Assembly (NCBI GenBank): GCA_023333565.1
Contig: JAJKFH010001977.1
Span: 62,001-126,000 of the forward strand
Direction: 5' to 3'
Source of the DNA: Puffinus mauretanicus
Lineage: Eukaryota > Chordata > Aves > Procellariiformes > Procellariidae
DNA: 64,000 bases
The notes beneath the pieces were generated by a model. That model was given only the letters and a program-made list of their open reading frames with translations, had not been told where the DNA came from and ran no database searches. The stretch's first letter is position 1. Every line of letters starts with the position of its first letter. Position numbers and translations under genes: made by a program. Shown piece by piece: positions 1 through 12,412 of the stretch.

Positions 1-371
1 TTCAGAATCTGACTGTAGCCATCTCTGAAGCTTTTAAAAAAAAAAGAAGTTTTGTAAATATGCACTTACATGTGAATACATCCTTTAGGCTTATGGGGTT
101 TTTTTGTGTGTGTGAAACTTACTATGGGAAATTTGGTCAGATATTCTATTATATCCTCTTGAAGTCTATTCCCTGTTGGCCTCAATATACTTTTATTTCA
201 GTGCAGTGGTTTTTATTTACTACTACTCGTTGACAATTGCATGGGGGGTAGAAGAAAAAAGCTGAAGCGGGATATTTGGTAGCTTTTCAGCATTGAAAAA
301 TAATCTACAAATAGCATCCATGAAGAATTCATTGTTGTAAGAGCCAGGGGAATTTGGGAAAGAAAGGAAGG

Positions 372-473
372 AAAAAACAAACAAATAAACAAACAAAAAA
401 ACACACACAAACAAACAAACAAAAAAAAACACCAAACAAAAAACCCCACCAAACCCCAAAAAACCAAACCAAC
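372..473. repeat. A/C-rich low-complexity tract
   Basis: About 100 nt made almost only of A and C on the + strand: AAAC units, a short (AC) run, then CCCCAAA-type blocks. It produces spurious Leu/Phe/Cys-rich open frames on the opposite strand. Probably a degenerated simple repeat or an old poly(A)-derived tail. Confidence 0.9.
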
Positions 474-3400
474 TCTTCCATGAATATTTTTACTTCTTCA
501 CTTTCCTTCTGATAATATTTTAAATCTTCAAGACTTGCGTATTTGCCAAGTAGTTTTCCTTTTATTACCATCTCCTATTAAGAGTTAAAAATAGTAAATA
601 TCTATGCTGGACAGTGTGAAATAAAAGGTGGAGAAAGAAATTAATGGGCAAGTGTAACAGTTCAAATGTACCAGTGCATATAAGTCATTGTGGACTCTTA
701 CAACAAGAAACTTAGGTAAAGGAATGGTCTGTGTCATTCTAGATGACAAATTACATAGTTCTGGTAAACAACCCGTGTAGACAACGTCTGTACTGAACAG
801 GTGAATGTATTTTATACTTTTACTGCATGTGTGCGCTTCAAGAGGGAACTGAAAATAACAGGTTTTGCCTGGCAGGAGAAAAGAACCCAGAAGAGTTTGT
901 CAAGCAGCTCACCAGTGCAAGTTTAATGTAGAAATTTCTGAGCAGAAATCAAAGAAGAGATTAAATGATTGCCAGGGAAAAAAAATGTTTCTGCCTGTAA
1001 TTAATAATGCTGAAAAATCCATTTGTATGTTATGTGATTCTGAGAATGTGGTCTTCTGTCAGTGCTGAAATGGACTGGACTGGACTGCAGCTCTTGTTCC
1101 AGTTGAAAGGTTCTTTTATGACTATGGTCATAACAATATGGTTATGAAATTCCTAAAATGGTCATATTCTACCTGGGGTAGTTATCATTATCACTCTGCT
1201 TCTTTCTAGGACATGTTTATGTGTCTTAACTTTCCAGTTTCTTATATATGGTTTAGTCACATTCGGAGTCAATTTTGTATTTCAGTTTCCTAGGTGTATT
1301 TAAAGAAATACGTAGTTTAAGAATAGCACTGGTGTAATACCACGTTAGACAAGTGTAGGCTAGCATTGGAAATACAAATTAGGTGTTCGAAAGAATGTAT
1401 TTCAAATACAAGATTGACTTATGAAAGGTACTGATACAGCATTTATGGAAGTTATGTAGAATTAGTAATTAACATCTGGATTTCTTAGAAGAGGACCTAG
1501 AGATATTCAAGATATTTTCCTCAGCTAGTGTAACTGAAACTCACAGTGCAGGTAGTTTTCAAAAGCCATAATTAGGCATTAACGTTTTCCTATGCCATTC
1601 AGCACTGGTAATTCAGCTTAAAACTGAATTATACACATCCCTTGCAACCGTATCACAAGTGAACTCATTCCTTAAAGGATTTTTAGTCTAATTGCCTTCA
1701 AAATTAAGTTGTGGCCCCCAAATGTTCAGTGTAGAAGTGAGATTGCAAGCAGAAATAGTCATCAGTAAAAGTAAGATAAGGCATTTTTTGTTCTTTAAAG
1801 ACTTTTTTTACAGTTAATGTAGTAAGAACTTGGAATTACATGTGTTTATGGAACTCTTGCAGTATTGAGGATTTTGGGCAAGAGGTCTGAAGGAAAGGAG
1901 GGATGATTATTCAAGTTCTAGGTATAATAACTTGCACTCTTTATACCATTGTATCCACGTTTATTAGTAATGATGGATAACACCTGAGATAAAGTTGAAC
2001 CCTATAGATTTGTACGACTCTGAAGGGTTTCCACATCTTACCCTATATGACTGTGCATGTGGTTGGCTGGAGATTGTGGAAAGGAGGATTGTATGATCAT
2101 GTAACGAAGTGTGTAGTAGTGATTTTGGCTAAAGATTGAAACAAAGCCGAGAGAGGCAGTGTCTCTAAGCTTTTGCCTTTGTGTCTCACCTGTTTGCTCT
2201 CTCCTCAGAGCTATTGAGGCTGTAGGAAGGATTCACAGTAGTCCTCTCCTAATTGCATGATGATTGTGGCTTATTGTCTATCTGCAATTTCATATAATAC
2301 TACAGAATTCATGAAGATTTAAAGTTTAGGCAGCAAAGAGGTGAACTGTTTTTTCTTTGAATATCTGTGTGGTTTAATACAGAATTTTTCCATTAAGAGT
2401 CTTGTTTTTGGCATAAACAATTCAAAGCTCGTAGAGCTAAGATAGTAAATTTGGGAATTTTAACATGAGATGCATTAAGTAAACTGCTGAGTTGCAGCCA
2501 AATTTCTCTGCTTCTTGTGATGGATCATTATTTCTGATGCGGTGTATCAGGTTGCCTCTCTGGTTGGCTTACTTAAAATCTTTGTGCCAGATGGGACAGG
2601 CTTTGCTGCTAGAATGGTTTAGTTTGCTTTAAGAATAAATGTGAGGAGGGCTGGTAATTGTAAGTACTGTTCTTGAAGAGCAAATAATCAGTTATACCTG
2701 CAGTCAGTGGAACTGCTTATGCAGCCCTGAGTCAGTAGTTGGTAGCTTTCTCTCAAATGGGTCTCTTGTTACTGCAGCTTTGGTTAGGCAGGAGAAAGAA
2801 ATCTTTCCTTTGACATTCTTAAAGTTCTGTGATATATGCCATAGGAAATGTATTAGAATGTCTTTTGCGGATAGGACTCGTAGATATTTCCACAGTGAAG
2901 AACATGCTATTTGGCAGTGCACCCATCATGCTGAACTGTTCAAATGGTTTTGAGGTGAGGCGGTGAATGCCCTGCAATTACTTCCCTTGACTGCTGTTTC
3001 CTTCCTGTTGGTTTTGTTTCTTTCATGCTGGCAGTCAGTGATGGTACGGTCTCTTCAACAACAGAGAGCTTCATTCTGTGCTAAACTTTCTCTACTTTTC
3101 CCTTTGTAGTTTTATTCCTTTCCTTCATATTACTCCCTTTAGCTTATTTTTTAGACTTTATTTATGTCATTTATTAATATGCATCTTTACTAGTGATATT
3201 TTGTTCATGCCACAGACCATCTTGTTCAAACTACAGTCTGTCGTATCTTCTTGAGCAACATAATTTTAAAATCCTTTCCAGGATTTAAAGATCTTGTGCC
3301 CAAATGTCGTTTGAGGCTTAGGAAGGTATCTCGTGTCCTCTCCTGTGTGCCTCAATGTTTGATATTTACATACATATTTATTGATGTATATGGTTTGCAG

Positions 3401-3770
3401 CTCAGCCAGTGGTATACCAAAACTTTGAGCTGATGTGATTGTTCTATAGAACATTCTAGGTGCTAAACTGTTTTGGATGCCATACCTTGTTTTTTTCCCC
3501 AGTTTTTTGGGTGGCTTTACCTGAGATCCTCTTTTTCACATGCTTGTTTCTTCGGGAATTTCAGTGTGTGAAATAGTGCTGGGATGACGATCTTGAAGAT
3601 TTAACATTTTCTTGACCCATTAAGTGCATCTCTTAGTATAGATGGCAAAGTAAAGTTTCTCTGTACTGCCCCAAGTGTTAGGTCTTTAAGGCGTGTTCCA
3701 GGAGCATTGTTCTTGTTTGCCTTCTATTGTTGTTGTCAAGGTTTCAACATAGCAGAATTCAGTTGTCATT

Positions 3771-3861
3771 AACAAAAAAAACCCACTAACAACCAAAAAA
3801 AACCACCAATCCAAAAAAAAACCCCCAGCCCCCCCCAAACAAACAAACAAAAACCCCCAAA
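3771..3861. repeat. A/C-rich low-complexity tract
   Basis: A second almost pure A/C stretch, with A-runs alternating with CCC to CCCCCCCC runs and ending in AAAC units. Similar composition to the tract at 372-473, but not an obvious copy of it. Confidence 0.9.
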
Positions 3862-5949
3862 CTTTTAGTCCTATTTAGCGTAAATTGGAGAGGGTCTTGC
3901 TGTACAGCCACGTGATTTCAGTCTCTGATGGTGAAAAGACTATTGTTTACCACATCCAAGTGTTTCCTTCAGGAAAGCTTGCTGTTGACTTCCTGCTATT
4001 GTTATTTTATGTTTGAATTATTCTTGTAATTGTGTTGAATTTTCAAACATAGTTGCAGTTTTTCAGAAACATGGCTAGCTTTCAATCAGTTGTAAGTGTT
4101 AAGCCTAGGCAACAGAGGACTATGAAGTTTTTAAACTTGAGATGACTCTGGACCATAAAAATTTTTTTCTTTCTCCTATGCATTGTTAAGAAAGTTTCTT
4201 TATAATGAGAAATACTTTATAAGTATTTTCTTTTAAACTGTGTGATTTCTGTTTACACAAGGAGAATAGGAAAACTGGTAGCAGGAGGTCCAGAGTTCTG
4301 AAACTTGGCTGCCTTCTTAGATTTTTATTTGTTGCATTCATTTTTAAGGTTATAGGATTCTGCTTTTTTTTTCTAGCAGAGAATATGTGCAAGAGATTCA
4401 CATTTGGAAAAAGATTGCGATCTCTCTCTATTTTCTGGCTTGGTGTGACCAAGTAGTTTGATAACTTTCAGTACTGTACATTCACTTCAGGGCTGGAAAA
4501 CATGCACAGATTCATGTTGTAATTTTTTTTTTATTAGTACTCTGAGAAACTTTTAAGAACTTGGTGTTAATATCTTATAAGATTATTACTGAACTGTTAT
4601 ATATGAACTTGCAGAGAATTTTGTAAACTAATTAGTGTAGCTTGGAAATTAAGGCATGAAACTTTCAACTTTTACTTGTTAGGGTATAGTACTGAAAAGG
4701 AGTGTTGAGTAAACTCTTATGTAGAATGAAATTTGGTGTCAGTGATTTGATTACCACGGGTGTGAATTGGGGTAGTGAATCATTTCCACGCAGTCTGCAG
4801 AGCTGTTGCTATCTGGGGTTTGAAGAGTGTACAGCTGAAAAAAGAAGTGGTTATTCAATCTTACTCATCCACAATTCAAACAAAGTCTTTAACTTGAGCT
4901 CTTCAGTGTTTCAGAGACATGCTCCTTTGTTCTATTTCTGTTTGCCTAGACTTCCTTCCAGAAATTCAGGTTAATTTGAGTCTTTTTAAAGCTACTATTC
5001 TTTTGGTAATGAATCAATGCTCAAGTTTGCACCCGGATTGGATGGCTAGAGCTGCAGCAGGTGCAGAATCAAAATGCAGAGTGACCTAGATTGATGTAGA
5101 GCAGTGGGCTTTAAGGAAATGGAAGGCACTTTGAGCATTAGTACTTGTATGCAAGGAAATGGAACATATGCCCAAATGGTGATGTAGAATATAATCAGTC
5201 CAATGAGCTGATGCATTAGTGTGCATATTTTCGTTTCCAGGTCTAATTCTTTTAAATGAGGAGGCACTCAGATTGATGCGTGGTGGTGCTAGAAGGGTAA
5301 CGAGTGATGAACCACACTGGAAAAGTGTATGATTCTTTTGACAGTCTTTAGGTCATTGAACTGTGAAATTGTGACCATAATACATGCAATGACTGGAGAA
5401 GAAAAGATAGTCTTAATGTTAACTGATGATAGTGTATGTTTTTGAAGCACTAGAACTGATTATTCAGTACTAGTTATTGTGTTTATTCTCTAAAGATGTA
5501 GTTTTTAAGGCATTTGTTGATGTCGGTGTTTTTAACAATGCGTATAAAACTGATTATATTTGGTAAACAGAAAAAATTCCAATACAGTTTGTCGTAATAC
5601 ATTAACGTTGGGCTTTGCATTCTCTACTCTTGAGTGTTAGACCTGCGTTTAAAGTATTTAATATGGACTGCTTTTTACCTAAAGGAAATATGTATGATAA
5701 CTTTCTTGTAATTTTATTGAAAAATCCCAATGTATTGAAGTAACTCAAAGAGGTTTTTTTAGCAGTTGTTCTGCATCTAATTCCAAGTTTAAGAATAAGG
5801 ATCCAAAGTCTTGCCATCATGATACTTTTATTTAAAGGGCTCCTTTCTTCTTAAATACCCTTTTCTTAGTAGCTGGCTTATAATTTTAACTGCTTCCTCT
5901 ATTACCATCAGTGAAGCTATGACTTTGAAACTGGAGTTGCAAACTAATT

Positions 5950-7200
5950 CTTGGCCAGGCATTAATATTTCATCTCTGTGCTGGTGCATGACTCAGCAGC
6001 ACAGGTTTGAGCTGGTTTGGGAGGGAGGGGAGAAACGTATTGCCTTTGTGCTCTTAGTCAGAGGGTATGGTACGGCATTTATGCTGATGTATGCCGGGGG
6101 CATGTACCCTGGTGCTCCAGTTTGCTCTGTGTTCTGCTCCTCTTCACTGTGGCCTGTGGGTCCTCTTGTCAGGCACTGCCCTTGGAGAATGCTCTGGAAG
6201 AAGTGCCTCTCTGCTTGCTGGCCTGGTCCTTGATTGTCTTTTACAACCAGCTGCATTAACCTGGCTAACACCCTCAGCAATTTTTGAAATGGGAATGCAG
6301 CTATAACTGTGGAGTCCCTGACTTGGAAGCATTAGTTCTCTGCTTTGCACAGGCTGAATACAGCGAGTGGAGCTGAGGGTACTACTGTATGTGGCCAAGT
6401 GTATACAAATTGTTGAGACCTTATAAAAAGGCAGAAAAGTGCAAGTGGCAGGGGTCTCACTTGTAGCAGTGCTTATTTCTTTAAGAAAAGTCAGTGGCTA
6501 GTAGAATATCACATGGTGAATGTGAGAGGATCAGGTCAAAGAAGCTATATTCTGAGAAGAGAGTGTCTGGGCTGTTACCAGTTAAAGGAGGACTGCTGTG
6601 GTTATCTGGAAGCTGGCAATGCTTAACTTTCATTCACCAGTTGCTTGAGAGTTTGAGGCAGGAAATTTGAGAGCCGGTGGGCAGTTTGGGAGGTGGTAGC
6701 AGGTAGCAGACCCTCGTAGTGGCTGCAGTAACTGTTTGCAGGAATGTAAGTGGGTACCTACGTTCTACTTTGACCATTTAGCATCTCTTAGATTTACATT
6801 AATAAGGAAAAGTATTATGCTATTATTTACAGATTATCATTTATTTACTTTTATTTACTACCTGAGTAGCTGTTAAATAGCACTGGAAGGCCTGTGTAGC
6901 TGCTGGAAATGTTCAGCAGGCAAGAGTGCCCACTCTAACACTTGAGGCAACAGGTGGCTCCTTAGGATCCGACTTGTTTGCTTCTCCTGCTAGGAGGAAG
7001 GGTCAGCACCAGGAAGCTGGTGAGAGCCAGAGCTTCTGTTTAGTGGCTCTTGTGGCTCATTAAATGAACCAGTTCACATTTTGTGAGGGACTTGGGGAGA
7101 TTTTTGCAAAAGATGAAACCACGGGCGGTTGAGCAGAGGATTGTTCCCTGCCAGGTGCCTCTCTCCCCTTTGATTTACTTTCTAACTGTGTTGCTTGCTC
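5950..7200. other. GC-richer pocket, origin unclear
   Basis: This stretch is visibly richer in G and C than the flanking intron and carries several overlapping short open frames of about 70-104 codons on both strands. A TATA-box-like string, TATAAAAAGG, lies at 6422-6431. No domain or repeat family is recognisable, and no terminal repeats or target duplications were found around it. It could be a decayed transposable element, a regulatory region or ordinary composition drift. Confidence 0.3.
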
Positions 7201-7993
7201 TGTGGGCCTTTATTCCCTTTGCAATGCTGATGGAGACTTGGGTTAGGGCTTTTTGATTAATTCAGAAGGAATGCAGAGTTTTATTAGGGACAAAATAGAA
7301 AAAGAGTCCAGTGGAAAGAAATAACTGAAACAGGGAACAAACGTGTAGAACTAATTATAGAACCAGGATTTGTGCTGAGAGGAAAGGAACCGTGGCAGGC
7401 CAGGCACAACTGGGGATGCTGCTTTGCTGGTCTTGTTAAGGAGTGTCTGTATTCTTTGAAGTTTGGGAAGAACATCTAGTTGAAATAGTTGGAAATTCTC
7501 CATGTCACAGGCAAGAGGAACCCGTAATAGGTCAGTCTGGAAAGAGGAAAGATTCCTCTGGTGGTGACCTTCTGAAATTCACAAACAACGGTCAGTCTAG
7601 ATTATACACCTCTGATTTATGTCACTCCAGGTCAGCAAAAGCATCTCTTAAACTTAGGGGAGCTCTACCAAGTATTTTGCAAGGCTTCAGGGACCACCTG
7701 AAATATTAATATGCTCCTTGCCCAGAAACAGTGACCTATATAGTCACAGAGAAAACTGTTATCCGTGGAAGTGTTCGTCAGATGCAGCTTCACTGTCTTT
7801 AGCTCAGGTTCAGCTGTATGAGCCCTGAGCTAAGACTCAATGCATAATTACATCTTGGGGTTGGGGGGAAAGGCGGTAGGGCAATATCAATTTATAAAAG
7901 GAAGCTAGGTTTCTTTTTCTTTTTTTTTTGGTAGAGAAGACTGCATTCAGGTCTGTCTCTACCTGCATTTTGCTTTCTCAGAATCAACTCTGT

Positions 7994-8224
7994 TGTCCTG
8001 GTTTCGTCTGGGATAGAGTTAAATTTCTTCCTAGTGCTGTGTTTTGGATTTAGTATGGGAAGAATGTTGATAACACATTGATGTTTTTAGTTGTTGCTAA
8101 GTACCCTGCTAGTCAAGGACTCTTCACAGGCTGGGAGGGAGCATAGCTGGGACAGTGGGCCGAGCTGGCCAACGGGGTATTCCATACCATATGATATAGC
8201 TGCCTGCCGAGTTAAACCACAACA
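7994..8224 (+). mobile_element. Solo LTR, ERVL-type avian, internally deleted
   Basis: The element starts TGTCCTGGTTT and ends TTAAACCACAACA, matching the ends of the longer LTR at 56175-56691, and carries the TG...CA LTR termini. It is flanked on both sides by the identical 5-mer TCTGT (7989-7993 and 8225-8229), a perfect 5-bp target-site duplication of the length typical of ERVL. It is only 231 bp. Sequence after ATTCCATACCAT (around 8181-8192) jumps almost directly to the last ~25 bp of the LTR, so the region holding the promoter, R and polyadenylation signal of the long copy is missing. A smaller gap of about 27 bp lies near 8125. No internal viral genes are present. The family assignment is from memory of bird repeats. 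Confidence 0.85.
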
Positions 8225-9225
8225 TCTGTGTAGTTCAGAAATGTTAAATCTGGCAGAAGGGGAGGGGTGGCCTTGAGAAGCCAAGATGAAGAAGTGCTGG
8301 AGCTGAGGTGACTTTGTGTAAAACAAAACATTGGTAACACTAGACCTCTCCACTTGGTAGTTGGTGGTGGGTCTGGTAGCGTAATCAAGGAGGTGAGGTG
8401 GGGAAAGTAAAGCCAAAAAACAGTGTTCAGAAAGTAGATACCTATCTCTGTGGTGAGAGGAGTATGATCAGTTTTCAGCTCTTGGGTATCTTTTTCTAGG
8501 TACTGGAGAGTTATTAAATCTGGGAGACTTTTCTGCCTCATTTCCTACAAGTGTCTGATAATCTTTCTCATCTAAGGAAGAAAGAATGAGCCATAGATGC
8601 TTCCTAGAGCATCTGCATTGTTTTCAAGGTTGTCTGGGTTTCAATTTAACTTAATTTACTCATGATAAGAGCAAGAAGCTCTAACAGTCTTGAAAATCTA
8701 GTATTTTTCTTGGACTTCTTGTAGATTCAGGTATGAGCATTACTTTGATTCTGCATTATTTTTGGTCTGTTATGTTTTTGTGCTGATGCATTGGGTGAAG
8801 GTGGTGTAATAAATGGCAATAATCTTCCAATTCCCAATAGCTGTTTCTGCACAGTATCAGTTACCTTTACCCAAGTCCAGTTGAAATAGCCCAAAATTTG
8901 CTTAGGTGTAGACAAACGCTTGCCTATCACGGTTTGATTGGTGATTATCAAGCCATTTTAAAGTATGAATTAATTGGGTGGTTGGTTGGTAGGGTCAGTT
9001 GACAGTAGATGCACAAGGCTAGAGAATTTACAAAAGGAAAAAGGTTTTCTTGCAAGTCCTGGTGGCAATATTCAGGAGCTGACTTTGATCTTAGAGCACT
9101 GAGAATAGGAGGACAGAAAAGGAGTATTCAAAAGCAAACAGGCTAGTGGCAGCAGGTTTATTCACTGAGCACTTCCAGGCTTCTGGACTTACTCTGCATA
9201 AATTCAGTCTCATTTTAAAACTACT

Positions 9226-9239
9226 AAAAAAAAAAAAAA
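9226..9239. repeat. A14 homopolymer
   Basis: Uninterrupted run of A on the + strand. It may be the tail of an old retroposed sequence, but no source sequence is recognisable upstream. Confidence 0.85.
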
Positions 9240-9835
9240 CCGACCCAGAACAACCTTTTTATCACCTTTAGTCTGGTAGTGTGAATTTATGCAGATTCTA
9301 TCCTCTGTATCATATGACAATGGCGTTGTTGCTCTTCTGCACTCCAGAAGTGAATTTATCATGTTAAGTGGCCACAGTTTTATAGTCAGCATGTAAACCC
9401 ATTTCTTACTAAGTATATTTTTGCATTAATACAACTACAAGTTGAATATGTTGCATTATAATGTGTTCTGGGAATATGAGGTACTTCTCCATTTTGTAGG
9501 GAAGAGAATTTCTGAGACTGCGTGCATGTTGTACCATATTCTCACAGAGATTTAAATTTATATCCTTTCTCTGGAGTGGTTTGAATGATTCCGTGCAGCA
9601 GCAAAAGCTTACTCTGGTTACAGGAAGCAGAAATACCAAGTGGACCTCTGTCTAAAGAAAACACAGATTTTCTAATTACTAACCAGGTTTTGTATTGTGA
9701 ACAGAACCTAAACCACTACCAATAGCAAGATGCGTTCTTTGCAAAAATAATTTCAAAGATATTTCCAGTGTGGTCCCTTTAGACATGACATCCCTATGTT
9801 CATAATGGTTTACAAGAGACTTTCTTCCTTTGCAG

Positions 9836-9900
9836 AAACGGAAGGCTTTAAAATTGATACCATGGGCACCTATCACGGAATGACTCTGAAGTCTGTAACG
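9836..9900 (+). CDS. CDC73: CDC73 (parafibromin) exon 10
   Basis: Internal coding exon of the PAF1-complex subunit parafibromin, which acts in the nucleus on RNA polymerase II elongation and histone modification and is a tumour suppressor in human. The exon is 65 nt: two bases completing a split codon, then 21 codons reading [10 protein letters not shown], then [11 protein letters not shown], identical as far as I recall to human residues 304-324. The acceptor is tttcttcctttgcag and the donor is acg|gtaagc. Exon length and phases (in after base 1 of a codon, out at a codon boundary) fit human exon 10 (c.908-972 from memory). The encoded segment lies in the linker ahead of the C-terminal Ras-like domain. 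Next coding exon: 63419. Confidence 0.95.
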
Positions 9901-9953
9901 GTAAGCTAAAAGTCTTTTCTTAAATATGTTTTATAGAAATGATAGTGTACACA

Positions 9954-9987
9954 TATCTGTATCTATATCTATCCATCTATATATCTT
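9954..9987. repeat. (ATCT)n-like microsatellite
   Basis: Imperfect ATCT/ATAT repeats, about 34 nt, starting 54 nt downstream of the exon 10 donor. Confidence 0.8.
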
Positions 9988-10816
9988 GTCAGCCTGGCCT
10001 AGGTTCTGGAAGGTCACTTTGGTTGACTAACAGAATTGATGAAAGTTCTTCTCTGTGAAAAGATAAAACATGTTTTCTTTTGGTCTGCACATTTTAGAGA
10101 TCTTTGCTCAAGGGATTTGTCTGCAGTAAAAAGCTGTGCTGGGAGGGTTTTGCTGGCAGGTTCTTCTTGGGGAGGTGCAGCCTTCTTGTGCTTGACTGTG
10201 CTAAGATACCCAGCTTTTTGCTAGCCTTGTGTATGTCTGTGACGGACATCTTTCATAATTGTAAGTGATAAAACTAGGTTTTGGAGTATCGCGCTGTTTC
10301 CTACTCTGCGTTTAATAAGAATAAATTTGTTTAGTGGTGGAAGAATTTGACCTCTGCATTACTATTGAAGCTTTCTAGCCTATTGAGATGGATTTCTTTT
10401 GTATGACTTTACAATGCTGTCAGTGGGAATTGCTACATACACAGATGAGAAAGAGAGACCCTCCAACAGATTTTCCTTTTTTTTTGGCCAATATTTGTCT
10501 GGTTTTGTGGAAGCAGGTTGAATGCTCTCAAACAAATGCTGTTTTGATCTGCTGGTAAGTAGGACAGATGCTACAAAACTAATGTAGAGCCCTCATTAAG
10601 GTTTTTGCCATCTGCATACCTATATAAATCTGATGAATAGACAGCACTAAACACTTTCCTAAGTCCATGCACTACTTCTAGTTTGCACTTCTAATTTGAA
10701 CATAAAATAGTATCTTGAATGTAAATTTCTTAAAAACATTTAGAGCTTTTTCTTGTTTGATAAGAGTTCTTGCCCAAGTCTTTCATTCCCAATGTCCTCT
10801 GGACTTAAAATACTTT

Positions 10817-10838
10817 AAAAAAAAAAAAAAAAAAAAAA
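10817..10838. repeat. A22 homopolymer
   Basis: Twenty-two consecutive A on the + strand, followed by GG. Possible retroposition tail, but no source transcript or target duplication recognised. Confidence 0.9.
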
Positions 10839-11111
10839 GGAATATTTTAAGGAAGGAATCTACTTAGTTCTAAACAGTGTTGTTTCTAGATTAATTCAGA
10901 AATTGATTGGATGAAGGAGGAAAATAATGCATTTTGTCTGAAGATTTGTTCTTGAACCTTGCACGAATTTAGGGCTGCTTTATGAGGGATCAAGCAGTGG
11001 TGTTATACCAAACCCAGGTTTCTATGGTATAATGTATCTGTTTCAAGTGGTAGTGACTTGAAATGAGTTAGTAAATGACTTAAATAGGTTCTGTTTAAGT
11101 TGCCTGTGGGG

Positions 11112-11147
11112 AGGAAAAAGAAAGAAAGAAGGAAAAAAAAAAAAAGC
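11112..11147. repeat. Purine-rich GAAA/A-rich tract
   Basis: Purine-only stretch on the + strand with GAAA and GAAG units followed by a run of A. Confidence 0.8.
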
Positions 11148-12329
11148 AAGATTATAGTAAAGTAGAAATGTTGTAATGTTTTAAGCTTGTCAGTATAAAA
11201 ACTGTAAAAGTGAAGGGATGCACAGTAACTCTAAAAATGATATATTTTAAGTTCACTAAAAAATAATTAAGGAATCCTAGCTTATGTATTCAGCGTACTA
11301 CCTAGAGTTTTGAGGTAGAGTTATTAAACTGTCCTTGCTGCTTTCTTTCATTAAGAAAGAAAATATAACTGATATTAAATTACTAGTAAATCTTTTTGCA
11401 ACATAAACTAGAATTTTTTGAAATAACTATTTAAGAAGTATTGCATGACTGCACATAAAGCATCATCTGGTGTCATGAGAAATATTAAAACTCCATCTGT
11501 CATTTAGCGTTTTTCTAAGAAAGAATTCGTAAGGCATTTTTGGAGCCTTATTTTCCAGACTATTAAAAAGGTGCCCTAAATGTTTAGCTCATTCATAAAT
11601 TTCAGTGCAATACTGACTTTGTGTTTCAGATGGGGGAGAAATAAATCTGTTAATTATGTGACACAGAAATGTTCATCTGTTTTTCTCTAAACTTTGTCAC
11701 AATGATGGACCACATAGTTCTAACCCATAATCTTCAGATCGTTGTTTTGTATAGAATACTTAATCTCCTACCAGTTAGCAAATTTCACATTATGCTTTTA
11801 CTCAGGTTTTTTTGTGGTTTGTTCCTATTTTTTAAGCTAGGCAAAACTAGGGAGGAAATGGGAAAGTAATTTCTTCCCCTAGAGGTTTAATGGAAAAGTA
11901 CATTATACTCATTGGCTAAATCTTAGGAGTATGGAGGATAGCATTGGAATTGCATTCTACCTACATGATGTCATCTGCGACCCTCATTATATTGGTATAA
12001 TAACTTTTGTGAACTCATCAAACATTTCAAAGGAATTGAAGTGTTAGGTAGCTCTTTGTTAGAGACTGTCTTCAAACTTCAGGCCTCTGATTTCCAGATG
12101 AATGGTGAAATTTGAAAGGTTCATTTTTATGCCATTGTTCTCCTTGACTTGAGTCGCTCCTCTTTCTTCTATGGTGTTTGTTTCCATTAATGTATTTATA
12201 GAGAGCAGTCATACTCTCTTAAAACTTCTTGTTTTGCTTGGCTAAATGAGTCTTATTATGAAATAAGCTTTCAATTCCCATTTGAGTTTTCTTTCTTTAG
12301 CTATTCCAGTTAGAATTCATCTTTTTTTT

Positions 12330-12412
12330 TTTGAGCATGGAGAAGTAAAATTTCATGTAGCCTTCTAAGTGAGATCTCACCAATGGTTTGTAGAAAGCCA
12401 TTAAGAATTTTG
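12330..12412 (-). mobile_element. Possible CR1/L2-type LINE remnant
   Basis: On the - strand one frame reads MAFYKPLVRSHLE followed by GYMKFYFSML and a lysine run. The string YKxLVRxHLE, then an aromatic F and KK about 8-12 residues on, is the pattern found near the C-terminal end of the reverse transcriptase in CR1 and L2 non-LTR retrotransposons (typically LY..LVRPHLEYC..FW....KKD). The Tyr-Cys after HLE is lost here, and no catalytic motifs are visible upstream. Longer open frames continue on the same strand to about 13.2 kb and may be part of the same decayed element. Short match, so only suggestive. Confidence 0.4.

Larger units (their letters stand above)
1..9835 (+). other. CDC73: CDC73 intron 9 (3' part)
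   Basis: Non-coding stretch before CDC73 exon 10, ending in a pyrimidine-rich acceptor (tttcttcctttgcag) at 9821-9835. I looked for the preceding exon, which should end in codons for a GKEE-like sequence with the last codon split after its first base, and did not find it, so the intron extends beyond the left edge. It contains two A/C-rich low-complexity tracts (about 0.4 and 3.8 kb), a GC-richer pocket (5.95-7.2 kb), a short solo LTR (8.0-8.2 kb) and an A14 run (9.2 kb). The open frames in this stretch are short and show no recognisable domain. The rest is unremarkable intronic DNA. Confidence 0.8.

Noticed and set aside
213..571. Leu/Phe/Cys-rich overlapping - strand frames
   Set aside because: Produced by the A/C-rich simple repeat at 372-473.
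1..9835. CDC73 exon 9
   Set aside because: Looked for codons of the segment preceding exon 10 (PIPAAYNRYDQERFKGK-like); not found, so it lies outside the window.
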